From Bradysia coprophila (taxonomy: Eukaryota; Arthropoda; Insecta; Diptera; Sciaridae), in contig NW_023503373.1 in NCBI RefSeq assembly GCF_014529535.1, positions 310,001 to 374,000 on the forward strand: 64,000 bases of DNA. The letters run 5' to 3'. A program made the position numbers and the translations under genes. This document shows, piece by piece, positions 25,099-36,290 of this stretch (position 1 is its first letter; each line of letters opens with the position of its first letter). Below the pieces are notes generated by a model that was given only the letters and a program-made list of their open reading frames with translations, had not been told where the DNA came from and did not search any database.

Positions 25099-25944
25099 GG
25101 GTTCCCAGATCGCAAATTTCAAATAGAGTACATTTCCAACTTGAAAAAGAGTACGTTAGGCAGAACAAGAAAAGAGTACAAAAGAGTACATTAAATGTAA
25201 GTGGAAAAGACTAGGTACAAATAATTTGGCCTAAAAAAAGACTTCATTCATAATTATTTACGATTTCTGTTCTAACAATTTTAACTTTTGTGATGAGCAG
25301 CAAAGCTCCGAGTTTTTCGCCTGAGGCGCTATCATTAAATCACATTAAGCTTATATCAGGCGCGCAGAGTTCTATTTTGGTCGTATGGGGCAAAATTTTG
25401 GTAAACAAAAGAAATAAAAAAACCGTATGGGGCGACATGAAGTCGTATGGGGCATCTGCCCAATTCGCCCATAGGAAGTCGGCGCGCCTGGCTTATATCG
25501 TTAATATTTTTTCAAGAATGCTGGCGCCCCTTTCTTTGACCATGAGTAAGGAGTCTTCCAAAGCTCTTTTAGCAAATTTAGTGCTCTGCCATACAGATTA
25601 GTGATTTTTACCCGAAAATCAGTTTCGAAAAATTTAAAGTTTTCAAGAATTTGCTAAGGAAGATTTGTAGATTTGCGTGCAATTTAACTGCAACATCTGC
25701 AACATACAGAATGATTGCATTATGTAATGTAGTATTACAATGAAATGACAGTCTTTGCCGCGCAGCGAAAATTTTTCTATCTTTTAACTAATGATTTAGC
25801 AAAAATTAGATTTTCTCATTCGAAAAAGAGTACAAAGAGTAAATAATCGATGAAATAGTAGCTGGCTAGCTTCAACCAGTCAAAAGTAGTAGCAATGTCG
25901 AAAAAGAGTACATGTACTCTAAAAAGAGTACGTCAGGGAACCCT
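25099..25944. mobile_element. Non-autonomous DNA transposon with 10-bp target duplication
   Basis: Ends AGGGTTCCC and GGGAACCCT form a 9-bp terminal inverted repeat. The 10 bp ACGTTTTCTT occurs directly outside both ends (25089-25098 and 25945-25954). Several AAAAGAGTAC motifs lie just inside each end, like subterminal transposase sites. No transposase is seen; the 103-codon open frame inside (25290-25601) is unrecognised. A 9-10 bp duplication is typical of Mutator-like elements, but the short terminal repeat leaves the superfamily open. Confidence 0.65.
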
Positions 25945-25956
25945 ACGTTTTCTTAA

Positions 25957-26097
25957 GGCTTAATTTCCACTTACAAAAAAACGACTCCGTTAAACGGCGT
26001 TTTGCCTCCGCTTAGTTAAACCATGTCTTTTTTCTATTGTTTAAAGAGTAAACGGAGGCAAAACGGAGTGGTTTTTTGAAAGTGAAAACCATACTTA
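25957..26097. repeat. Foldback MITE
   Basis: Inverted arms contain ACTCCGTT and CGTTTTGCCTCCG on the left, with complements on the right (CGGAGGCAAAACGGAGTGG). The arms are about 45 bp. It begins within about 15 bp of the preceding transposon. Confidence 0.7.
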
Positions 26098-26295
26098 ATA
26101 TTACTATGAGCATGCGCAAGTAGAGTAATATACACATAAAACATCGCTTTCCGCTTCTTCCCCACATTTTTTACGCACTTGTCTTATCAATAAAATGGTC
26201 ACGTGTCGAATATCCAATACACGTGACTTATCAATAAAACGTTCACGTGTCGAAAATGTACGCACGTGCTTTCACCGATTAAATGAAACGTATTA

Positions 26296-26445
26296 CAGCC
26301 TGGGACAGTCAAAAAAGTGCATTTTTATTCTATACGTGTTTCATCGATTTCAGCTGTTTTACCATTGTAATTTGTATTGTTAAAACAGCTGAAATCGATA
26401 AACACGAAAATAAAAAAAAAACACTTTTTTGACTGGCCTTGGCTG
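26296..26445. repeat. MITE with TA target duplication
   Basis: A near-complete palindrome: CAGCCTGGGACAGTCAAAAA at the left and its diverged complement ending GGCTG at the right, with TA outside both ends. The centre holds a perfect CAGCTGTTTTA...TAAAACAGCTG pair. TA duplication suggests a Tc1/mariner-type origin. Confidence 0.75.
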
Positions 26446-26947
26446 TAAGAGCTAAATTGTTGCCTACCTCTGGACGCAAAATTATTACTGTTTTTTGGAC
26501 TCGTTGTGAACCCACAAAGCTTTCTTTTTAGTGAATTTGAGTGAATTGAGTATTTTTTATAAAAATAGAGCTGCCTCGACTTGATTTTAGAAAAAGTACG
26601 ACCATCGTTTGGTGTTAAAATGTGTCAGCTTAGCTGCCTCAGCTATCAGTAAAAAATTGAAATGTCAATGGATATGTACCTAGGTCCGATAAAACTCGAT
26701 ATTTCACGACACATATTTTCAGTTTTCTCGAATAAACCCTTGAATAAACCCTCGCATAAACTACGAAAATTAGAATGTATAGCATATTTGCGCAAGTATG
26801 AACCCCTATTTGTGAACCGGCGATACGTACTTTATGAATTTGAAAGAATTTATTATTTTGTGAGCTCGTGCTCATGCGCGAGCCGTGAAGTAGGTATCAC
26901 CAAAAACATTGGGATATTATATAGGTCTCTTCCAAGGCCGTTCAAAA

Positions 26948-27070
26948 TGTCAATCGTCATCCACAGAGAAGCCAACACAACCTCACTTTGAAGTTTTAAC
27001 GAACAAATTTGTTTAAGTTGCGGTTATGTTTGCTTCTGTGGATGACGGTCGGTTGTTTTCGGCCTGTCAA
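26948..27070. repeat. Inverted-repeat element
   Basis: AATCGTCATCCACAGAGAAG on the left pairs with CTTCTGTGGATGACGGTCGG on the right. Outer flanks GGCCGTTCAAAA and TTTTCGGCC also pair loosely. Confidence 0.55.
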
Positions 27071-27108
27071 AATTCGTTTTTACCTTACGATGGAAGAAAC
27101 CTATTCGA

Positions 27109-27776
27109 CCGATAGAAAAATCCAATACTACCGATAAAAAATAATAAACTACCGATAAAAGTAGCACCGATAAAAAATAATAAAATACCGATAGAAATGA
27201 GGTACACATCGCTGGCACCTCTTCCAGCTGGATGCTGGTTGACGACGAAGTTGACACGAGTTCCACCACCTCAACATACTTTTTTTTGAAACGTGATGTG
27301 GAATATCTTAGAACAACTCAAGATTGTGTTGAGTTGAGTTAAGATTGAGGCCGTAAAAGCGTTTTGTGGTTTCTATGGAAATCATCCTTTTACGAAATGG
27401 AACGTAAATGTGGTTAGCTCATTCCTAGGGAATTCATGCTTTTACGAAATGTAACGTGAAGGAGTTTAGTTCGTCCCTACATAATTCAACTTTTTACAAA
27501 AATAAATACCAATTTTCATTGTACATAGAAAGCGTTTTAACACGCCGAGCGATCTGGACCATTGCCCCGGAGTTATTTAGGAGTTTTTTTTTTCTCGCAC
27601 AGTCTACTAATTAGTCCTTTTACAAAATGTCACAGACAGAGAAATACTCCGCCTTAAATGGTGGAGGTGCCATCGACATATATCTCGTTTCTATCGGTAT
27701 TTTATTATTTTTTATCGGTGCTAATTTTATCAGTAGTTCATTATTTTTTATCGGTAGTATTGAATTAAATTATCGG
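27109..27776. repeat. Foldback element with internally repeated arms
   Basis: Left arm 27109-27222 has several ACCGATAAAAAATAATAAA-type units and ends GGCACCTC. The right arm (27659-27776) begins GGAGGTGCC and carries the complementary TTATTATTTTTTATCGGTG units. The roughly 430-bp interior has no coding signal. Confidence 0.75.
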
Positions 27777-28821
27777 TCATTTACCAGTCGAGCTGGAAGT
27801 CTTGTATAAGCATATAAAAAACTTTTTTATGATGCATTTTGAAAAGGAATCTGATTCTATGACTTCCTGTCGTATTTCGTATGAGGAACATCTCACATTG
27901 TGCAAGTAAAATATTTTTTGGCGATTTGATTTTTGACCATACTTCACGGGAATGTTCGATTTGTATGTTCCAAATAAATTTTTTAAGAAATTTCTCAAAT
28001 TCTAATTATCAAAGATAAATAAATCAAATATTTAACCTGTTTCCAGAATGGGCACTTAATATCTTTCGTGCCCATGTCTTTTATTATAAGCGTTTCGTCC
28101 TGGCAAAATGACTGTGGGAAAGTTTGTTGTTGTCTTCCTGAATAGTATACCTATTTTTTCTTGAGATATCCCGTCGTGTCTACTGTATTCATATTTTGCT
28201 CTATGCGTATGTCTTTTATGCAATTTATTACCGTGAGAAAATTACTTTTTAAAGAAATGTTTTGAGAAATGCGAGCTATTATATGTAAAGTGAGATTGTG
28301 TCAAATGAATTGAGAGCACATCTTCGACCTAATCTAAGGTTTAAAAGATACAAAATTTGTATTTAATAATCTTCGTTTCAACTTGAAACTTTAAAATGTT
28401 CTACAAGCCTAGAAGAGTTAGCTACTGTGGTCTTATATAGCCAATTATGTTGAAACTAATGAAGTAGAAAACTTTGCAACTATGTGTTGATAAGACTCAT
28501 AGCAAATGAAGCCACTGACTCGTCGATAAAAACCGTCAATTTATTTGATGTCAGTGAAAAGGTTTGATATAAAAGTGATCCAGACATGCTAAACAACATT
28601 TGATATTTAAAAAAATATAAAATCAGCACACCCTTAAGACTTATTGTATGGCAAATTCGTTCACTCAGAATTAAATTCAATAAAAATGCACCAAAATTAC
28701 TGATAGAACCAACGCACTCCAAGAGTTTTAACTTTAGCGTAACACCGAGAGGAACAACTGGAGTCTTTTAATATTAAGAAACGTTTGTTTGAAGAAATGC
28801 TGATGATGATTCTGTAAGTGT

Positions 28822-28979
28822 CAGGCAGGAGCGCTTGATTTGACTAAGAATATGAATTATCTAGTATAGCCTTATACTTTGCGAATATAATTAATTCAAT
28901 TTATGTCAGTCTTCATTTAACTCATTTTCATACAGTGTATAAGGTCCCTTATTGGACTTATTGGACCGCTCCCGCCTGG
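28822..28979. repeat. MITE, CCAGGCAGGAGCG family, copy 2
   Basis: Ends CAGGCAGGAGCGC and CGCTCCCGCCTGG are inverted. The interior shares TTCAATTTATGTCAGT and CATTTTCATACAGT with the copy at 7233-7444. Confidence 0.65.
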
Positions 28980-29247
28980 TTTATTATACTCTGCCGTGGT
29001 AAGTGTACAAAGTACACAAAATAGACAGAAAATCATAACTTTATGTACAGTCCCTGCCAAAATTTTGAAATCATTTCTTCACAAAAACATAACATTTCTG
29101 CAAATACATGATATTTCATGAACAATACCAGACCTCAACAAAAATATTCTGTTTGAACATGAAATTCAAATGCTTCTTGCAAACGGGGTTCTCTTTTCCT
29201 TTTTTTCCTATGCGGTTTATTCGTAGAAGGACTTTGTCGGTACAAGT

Positions 29248-29535
29248 TTGTGCATGTTGGTGTTTGTTGCATTTCATGCACATGCATGCATATTCACGTT
29301 CTATGATGAATGCAAGGAAGTGGTGGGGATAGTTGTGCCTATAATAGGATATTCCTGCGAAAGACTGATCATTGATAGTTTTGACTCCGTCATGGCAATT
29401 CCTTTCGTCGACAATGAAAAGCATTACCCAAAAAAGGTTGATTTTGAACAGAGCAGCATCATACAGCATACACCAAGCATGCAGTTTTGCTGTTTGTGTT
29501 GGTATGAGAACCATAAATATGACGATTTTTGGTGA
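29248..29535 (+). CDS. Possible small secreted protein, unrecognised
   Basis: A single open frame of 95 residues. Its N-terminus MCMLVFVAFHAHACIF is hydrophobic enough for a signal peptide, and it contains CCLCWYENHKYDDFW near the end. No family, promoter or poly(A) signal was identified. Longer open frames overlap it on the other strand, so chance is likely. Confidence 0.15.
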   Translation: MCMLVFVAFHAHACIFTFYDECKEVVGIVVPIIGYSCERLIIDSFDSVMAIPFVDNEKHYPKKVDFEQSSIIQHTPSMQFCCLCWYENHKYDDFW

Positions 29536-30102
29536 AAAATTTATTGGTTTTTTTTTGCATTTTACAGCTTAATGCCATCACCGGTCTCACATTCTTTTTC
29601 GTCGGCCAGAATAAGTGCCGATACGAGTGATGAACTGCGTGAAATACAACACTGACTTTTTGTTGATGACATGACGACGCTAGGGAGTAAAATTAAAACT
29701 ATCAATCAAAAATAAGATGCGGACACTCGGGAAACCACAGCGCCACCAATGGTTAAGTCCAATTATTGGACACTAGCAGTGGCAACTAGATCGCCGCGCT
29801 GTTGTAATGGGTACCGCAATAACTGGAAGCTTTTTACTTTATGGACCGATCGATCGATGGACGCGCGGTTCATCCGATAGACATTTTTGTTGAATATGCA
29901 AATATGTTCAATACATTTCAATTTTGATTAAATAAAATGTAAAAAGTAATAAAATGTTTTTTATTATCATCTTGATCGAGTCTTCCAATTCACCATAACT
30001 CAAGAATATATTCAACAATTTACTTAAAACACGAAGAAAATAATTCTTGGTTGAAGTAGTGCAATGTTATCGAAGTGTTGTCCATTTTTAAAATTTTTTT
30101 GT

Positions 30103-30108
30103 TTTATT
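30103..30108 (-). terminator. Polyadenylation signal of the ODAD4-like gene
   Basis: AATAAA on the minus strand about 150 bp after the stop codon. Confidence 0.5.
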
Positions 30109-30257
30109 GTGTGCAATTGGTGAAAAAAGTTGATGAAAAACACGAAAGAAGTTGCTGAAATAGACAATTATTAAGAAATTTAAGTATGAATCGATGACGA
30201 TGTGCGTGGTCTTCTAAGAGTATGAGAAAATTTTGCAAGGAAAGTTTCGCTAATAAA

Positions 30258-33200
30258 TTAGGTGTACCACTTCGGTAGTGGTGTGTCTATAATTTTAGTT
30301 TTCTTCGGAGCGGCCGTACACGGTCTCTGTTGTCGCCAAAATTCTTGCCGATTATTCAAAAATTGAACTGCGTCCCTGGCTAACGACGAAATGTTTTCCG
30401 CACCGTTGTCAGCTCTCTTCAAATCAGGATGTTTTAGCAGATTTTCTAAATACTCCTTGTCAACACAGAGTTCACCGAGTAGTTTTCGAGCTTCTCTTTT
30501 TTCAGCACTAACTTTCGCTGTTCTTGGTCGAACTTTCGGCTGTGTTGATCTGGATGATGAATGCTTGTCGGACTTTCCGCTAGCTGGTTTTGAGCTACTC
30601 TCTGGCTTTGAGCTGCTGTCAGGTTTCGAAGCGCTATCTAGTTTCGAGCCACTATCTGGTTTTGAGCTTGAAGGTTTTGACGGCTTTTTGGGGAAGCCAC
30701 CGATTGTTTTTTCGATAGCTTCTTGGCTCTTTTGAACACCCAAACGAAAACTGTTAAGTTCAGGGCGTAATTTCAATCCACGGTGAAAGAACATCAGACT
30801 GTGCTCAAACTGTCCGAGAAAGTAGAGAGATTCGGCCTTTTGATAAATTGCGCGAATGTTGCTTTTATCGGCACTCAGCGCTGTTTCGGCATCCTAAAAA
30901 AAGTTCAGAAATAGTTAATCAAAGAATCATGTCCGGAGCGATAGCGGAGGACTTGACGCAGTCTAATTTCCAAAAAAAGAACGAAGAATTTTTTTTGAGA
31001 CGCGGCAACTATATATAGGCGAGAATTTAAGTTTCTTTCCTTTGGCCTGTATCACCACAAATCCTATTCTATCTTATTCGCGCTTCAAATACGAGCAAAA
31101 CGAGCTATCACTCGACTATGTAACTTTAAAATTGCCGGAGATACATCGTTTTGAAGTTGGTCACTTTGATAGAAAATGCACCAAATTAACGTTTTCCAAA
31201 CAATCAAAATCTTTCAACTTACTCTGTATGTTTCTATCTGTCTATCTGTCTATCTGTCTATCTGTCTATCTGTCTATCTATCGACGGTCGATCTCGGAAA
31301 CTAGTCAGCCAATCTCCATGAAATTTTGCAGGAACCTCAGGGTGGGCATAAAAATGAAAATGTGATACGCCATTACCCCAGGAAAAACCAGAATTTTGTT
31401 TTATTGGCCTCGAAGTGGTTTCTGAGTGTGGTTTTCGAGGGTCGGGAACGCGTTTTCGGCTGTAGCTTAGCTGTATTGAAACCTACAGAGGCGTGCGACC
31501 CATCAAATGAAAGGTATTCGTAACACGATTCGAACAAAAAAATAATTAAAAAAATCGGGGCAGATTCGTTTGAGCTAGAGTGATTAGAGTGAGATTTTGA
31601 GCTACTCGAGCGTAGGATGAAAGGACTAATATTTTTTGGGTTATGAGAGATAGAGAATTACTTTCTTCGACAAAGTCTCAGAGTTTTACGAGTAGAACAG
31701 AGGGTCATATGTGAAAAATGTCGAAAGTTGGAAATGGGTGGGTCAATTATGTTTTTAGAGGTATTTCTTGAATGGTGACAGATAGAGAGTTACTTTCTTC
31801 GGCAAAGTCTCAGAGTTTTACGAGTAGAACAGTGGGGCATTTGTGAAAAATGTCGAAAGTTGGAAATGGGTGGGTCAATTGGGCTTTTGGAGATATTTCT
31901 TGAATGGTGGCAGATAGAGAATTGCTTTCGTCAAATTTTCGATTTTCGTCAAATTTTCTGAATTTCGTCAGATTTTGGAATTTCGTCAAATTTTCGATTT
32001 TCGTCAAATTTTCGAATTTCGTCAAATTTCGTCAAATTTTCAAATTTCATCAAATTTTCAAATTTCGTCAAATTTTCAAATTTCGTCAAATTTTCGAATT
32101 TCGTCAAATTATCAAATTTCGTCAAATTTTCAAATTTCGTCAAATTTTCGAATTTCGTCAAATTACAGTGAACGACATCTCAAATGTCTCACTGTCAAAT
32201 TTTTCTGAGAATTTTATTGTGTCATTGCAAATTCACAATGACATTCTCTGAAAAAAATGACAGTGAGACATTTGAGATGTCGTTCACTGTATAAAATTTC
32301 GTCAAATTTTCAAATTTCGTCAAATTTTCAAATTTTCAAATTTCGTCAAATTTTCGAATTTCGTCAAATTTCGTCAAATTTTCGAATTTCGTCAAATTTT
32401 CGAATTTCATCAAATTTTTGAATTTCGTCAAATTTTCAAATTTCGTCAAATTTTCGATTTTCGTAAAATTTTTGAATTAAAACTGTAAACTGTTATAAAA
32501 AGCAGTGTTGACTACATTTCTAAAACGACTGATATCCCAACAAAAATCTCTTCGAGAAAAGTGTGACGCAGTCTTTGAAATACAATTTCTAAAATGAATG
32601 ATATCGCTAGAGTTGACGCTTTCAGCTTCGTTACGCAAAAATTAAATTTTACACCCAATTAGTTCAAACAAGCTGGCTTAAGTTTTCTCATCATCTGCCA
32701 AATAATTTTTACAAAAAAAAATTTAGACTGGAAACAACCAAAATTTTACCAAAAAAATCTGCGTCGCATGTGGTAGATAAATTTTCTTGCTGGTCTGTTC
32801 CTGAACATCTGCCACTTTGCGACGCAGATTTTTTTGGTAAAATTTTGGTTGTTTACAGTCTAAATTTTTTTTTGTAAAAATTATTTGGCAGATGATGAGA
32901 AAACTTAAGCCAGCTTGTTTGAACTAATTGGGTGTAAAATTTAATTTTTGCGTAACGAAGCTGAAAGCGTCAACTCTAGCGATATCATTCATTTTAGAAA
33001 TTGTATTTCAAAGACTGCGTCACACTTTTCTCGAAGAGATTTTTGTTGGGATATCATTTTTCCTAACGAAGACTGAAAGGCTATTTTAGAGAATGAGAGG
33101 TCGCCAGCTGGTGTCGGAAGAGAGTTCTTCATTCGAATTCCCTAGAAAAGTCTTTCAGCAAAGGTTCAACATATTCTCTAGCGTTTGTGTAGGAGAGGTC

Positions 33201-34006
33201 TACTTATAGTGATATATCTGATAAATTACCTCAAGTCCTTTCGCCGGATCACCCAACAATAGATAACATTTACTTCGAGCCACCAACGCATTTTGATCAG
33301 AAGGATTTAGCTCTAGGGCCTAGAAACAAAGTGAAATGAAAATCAATAATCTGCGGTAATTTGGCACGTTAGAATGAATTCAACGAATTCAGATTGATTT
33401 AATTGCCTTGGAAATGAAAACAATAGCAATTTCCGTGTTCCCGTTTTTATACTCTTTTAGACCGAGCTCGAAAAGAGCTCCAGGCTCTGCTTCATCGGGA
33501 ATTTGAAGTGCCTCGGTACGATCTTGTCGGCGTTTAGTTATTAGACTTTGCTTTATGTCGTAGCTACCTATTTGGAATGAAAACTATTTGAAAAACGATT
33601 TCTCAGTGATGCCAAACAATTCAAAAGACCCAAGCTAACTGCAGCAGCACGATCCTTATCAGTATAAATCTCGTCCAAATACTCTTTCCTCTTCTTTTTC
33701 GTTTTATTATCGAATCCCATCGAAGTGCTAAAGCAATTCATTTTTTTGAGTAAATTGACGAAACATAATTATGATTTCAACTAACCCTTGAAACCAGTCC
33801 ACATTTTTCGCTCGTCTATTAGGAGTTTTGTCACTTCCCTCTGATCTACCTTCTGATATTTGTTTAGTTAAATCAGGTTTTTGTTGTGTATAGACAGACT
33901 TATAAGGAGTATCTCCCTCTTCGTCAGCTTTCAAACCCACTCGGACAAAACTTTGCAGGAATTCTGAATCACGATCTGGTCCCAATATATCTCTGACTTT
34001 TGTCAT
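30258..34006 (-). CDS. Outer dynein arm docking complex subunit 4-like (ODAD4/TTC25), long form
   Basis: TPR protein of the axonemal outer-dynein-arm docking machinery; in flies such genes act in sperm and ciliated sensory neurons. Five exons: 34006-33786, 33727-33630, 33567-33407, 33319-33230, 30893-30258, giving 401 residues. A charged N-terminal part (MTKVRDILGPDRDSEFLQ...) precedes three perfect 34-residue TPRs. TPR1 starts ALFELGLKEYKNGNTE, TPR2 ALVARSKCYLLLGD, and TPR3 AIYQKAESLYFLGQFEHSL with RGLKLRPEL. A Ser/Pro/Lys linker follows (SSKPDSGSKLDSASKPDS-like repeats), then the family blocks LLGELCVDKEYLENLL and FWRQQRP. The protein ends there, whereas vertebrate TTC25 continues with further TPRs. 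The intron after 33407 has a GC donor (AAG|GCAATT), required by the TPR register. The 2.3-kb last intron holds the satellite and a long palindrome. Confidence 0.8.
31234..31281. repeat. Tetranucleotide-pair microsatellite
   Basis: About six runs of CTATCTGT in the last intron of the ODAD4-like gene, followed by CGACGGTCGATCTCGGAAAC. Confidence 0.9.
31636..31925. repeat. Minisatellite with about 132-bp unit
   Basis: Just over two copies of a unit with GCAAAGTCTCAGAGTTTTAC and GTCGAAAGTTGGAAATGGGT. The second copy runs into the 18-bp satellite without a gap. Confidence 0.85.
31926..32475. repeat. 18-bp satellite array (TTTCGTCAAATTTTCAAA)
   Basis: Roughly two dozen units of TTTCGTCAAATTTTCAAA with minor variants, some shortened to nine bases. 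Because 18 bp is six codons, the array is open in several frames and yields artificial peptides such as (KFRQIF)n and (KFENLT)n. It is split by the MITE at 32166-32289. Confidence 0.92.
32166..32289. repeat. TA-flanked MITE inside the satellite
   Basis: Arms beginning CAGTGAACGACATCTCAAAT recur inverted at the other end with few mismatches. TA lies directly outside both ends (32164-32165 and 32290-32291). The satellite resumes on both sides, so insertion came after array expansion. Tc1/mariner-type origin is inferred from the TA duplication. Confidence 0.85.
32531..33055. repeat. Near-perfect 238-bp palindrome in an intron
   Basis: The arm 32531-32768 begins GATATCCCAACAAAAATCTC and returns as its complement at 32818-33055 around a 49-bp loop. 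I noticed a single mismatch reading along the arms. The transcript of the ODAD4-like pre-mRNA would fold into a long double-stranded hairpin. No coding signal or target-site duplication was seen. Confidence 0.9.
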
Positions 34007-34392
34007 TTTTTAAGTAAATTGATTTTTCCTTCAAGTTTTCACAAAACTACACTACTCTACTCAATCAAATTTATTCAAAAGTATTTCTCCCGAGTTAATA
34101 AAACGAAAATTAATTTCGTAAATTCCAAACACCCCTTCTACCAAAAACTTTCTGTGATAAATGAGCCACAAACTCTATTAATTCCAACACTTAAATATTA
34201 TAGCGAATTATCAAACACCAAAAGTGTAATGAAGCTATGGTTACCATTTGAGAATCAATTTTTACACTCGTACGTGACGAAGGGAAATTTTAGGCACGTT
34301 GAATGTATTAGATTTCGAAGACAACAATGTTCTTGGTTGTAAACGCTTTACTTTTGTTTTGAGAATAGTTGGATCTAGGATATATTGGGATC

Positions 34393-35056
34393 CGAGAATT
34401 TGGCACACGGGAAGGGGGTGCCAAATTCCGTACATGAAGTGGAATCTAGCACATGTGCCAGATTACCTTTTTTTCCTAGGTTTTTGAGAATTTGGCACAC
34501 GCAACGAAGCTTGTGTGCCAGTTTTGTGCTAACTCATTTTAATCTGGAAGTTATGATTGAGTCTGTGAGTCAATAAATTTGTCATTTTACGAGTTTTCGC
34601 AGTCAAAACTAAGAAATTTGTCTTTTTACAAAATGACGCAAAAAAGCTATGGCTTTGAAGGCATCGAGATAAATTCAATAATTTGTCTCCAAACTAGAAA
34701 ATTCGTCCTTTTACGAAATCTTGCATAAAAGTTGCGCTGTCTTGGAGGAATTGTCGTTTTCCGACCCTATTGAGCAATCTTCGTCGAGCAGCTAAACGTT
34801 GTTCCTCGAATCGAAACATCACAATTCCCTAATTTTTGCCAAGCCTTCCCTTTATAGGTAAATAATGTTGACTAATAGTGACAGTCGGCTAACTATTACA
34901 CCATTCACTTTTATTTATTTTTCTATTATGGCTACCGTGTGCCAATTTCCAAAGTTGCATGGTGCCAAATTACTCTTCAGATGGTGAATCTGGCACTGTG
35001 CTAAATTCACATTACAGTGGAAACTGGCACGCATCAAACTTGCATGGTGCCAATTT
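34393..35056. repeat. Cluster of TTGGCAC / GTGCCAA motifs
   Basis: About ten TTGGCAC or GTGCCAA half-sites, in both orientations, between the two alternative first exons of the ODAD4-like gene. Examples are near 34395, 34418, 34490, 34937, 34958 and 35046. It may be a diverged foldback or a set of NF1-like half-sites. Confidence 0.4.
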
Positions 35057-36290
35057 ACCCTACCCCCTCATTCAATCATCTTGTTCGTTCATAAACTTAG
35101 GAGCGAGTTTATATGAAATGGTCTTTTCGGTTGTTCCTAACGTTGTAAGTAGCTTGAAGAAATACAGTTCGATTCCGAATTTTTGTTAATGAAAAAGCTG
35201 GTCATAACTAAATGTGCGGCGCAAAATCTTTTACTTCGATAATCTTAACATCCGTTTTTCTATAAAAGAGGTAATTAGTCAGAGTTCATAGCTGAATTTT
35301 GTTATTGTTCTAAAACGACTACAAAAATCACTATAATCAAGAAAAAATACCCGCCGGTCAAAATTGTACAAAGGCTACAAAGGTCAGTAGACTTATAGAA
35401 ATAGAAAGACGAAATATTTTAATACAACCGACCTATCACCTATCAAAAACGGCTTGATAAGGGCTCAAACAACGGGTGTAAAAGAGCCCATATACTAAAA
35501 GACGAAGACTGTAATTAGATGGCTAACTGGATCACCTGCCTATACTTGTTTAAAAAATGTAATAATTGAAACAATTTTAACTTTCGCAGTATTTTTATAA
35601 AAAACATTTTCCCACGCCTTTGAACAAAAAAAATCTCACGCTTTTGAATAACACATTTTTTATTCAGATGACCTTCTTATTAATCCCTTTTTACCTGACG
35701 ATCAATTTTTGATATGAATGAAAGGTTATTATCTTTCGTTTTTTATTTTATTTTTTAGAATTTTTTTATCGTCCCATTTTTGTAACGTTTTTCCACACAA
35801 ACTTTTGTGTCATTTCAATAAAAAATGTATTGTCCATAGAGTTATGAATTAAAATTTATTTCCATCATTATAAGACAGGCACTGGTAAATCAAAATTGAC
35901 AAGTGGCTATTGGAGTTTTATCCGACGCTAAGGTCGTAGGAAACAATATATTCTTTTCTATTTAAAAAAACAATACTTCTTTGTAGTACTTAGACTTAGA
36001 AGGAAATCCCTAAAATATTTAACAGATTTTTCAGAAAATAAATAATAAACGTTTTATGTTATTCCCTGCTATAATCAAAGAAAATAACATCAACCCTAAC
36101 CTAAAACAGCTTTTTATTTCAATTTCATTATCATGTTTATCAACCCTAAAGCCATCAGCTTTCAAAATGTTGAACTTATTTTCATCGTGACAAAAGTTCG
36201 CAGCAAAAAGCTTCAACATTGAAGCTCAGACATTAGCAAAATCGAATATATCCGATACAACTTTTGTCGAATCGAAAAAAGCATATTTAC

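Larger units (their letters stand above)
24912..30102. other. Repeat-rich intergenic region
   Basis: No gene is supported. It is packed with inverted-repeat elements: 25099-25944, 25957-26097, 26296-26445, about 26948-27070, 27109-27776 and 28822-28979. The open frame 29248-29535 (MLVFVAFHAHACIF start) could be a small secreted protein but has no second exon or homologue I recognise. Confidence 0.5.

Noticed and set aside
25290-25601. Transposase gene inside the 25.1-25.9 kb element
   Set aside because: The 103-codon frame has no DDE-like motif and includes a smaller inverted repeat (CAGGCGCGC...GCGCGCCTG).
26662-26991. A 109-codon plus-strand gene
   Set aside because: It runs into an inverted-repeat element and shows no domain.
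29116-29514. A 132-codon minus-strand gene
   Set aside because: No recognisable domain, and it overlaps plus-strand frames of similar quality.
31904-32251. Open frames with six-residue repeats (KFRQIF, KFENLT) on both strands
   Set aside because: They are the 18-bp satellite read in frame; the repeat length is a multiple of three, so openness is automatic.
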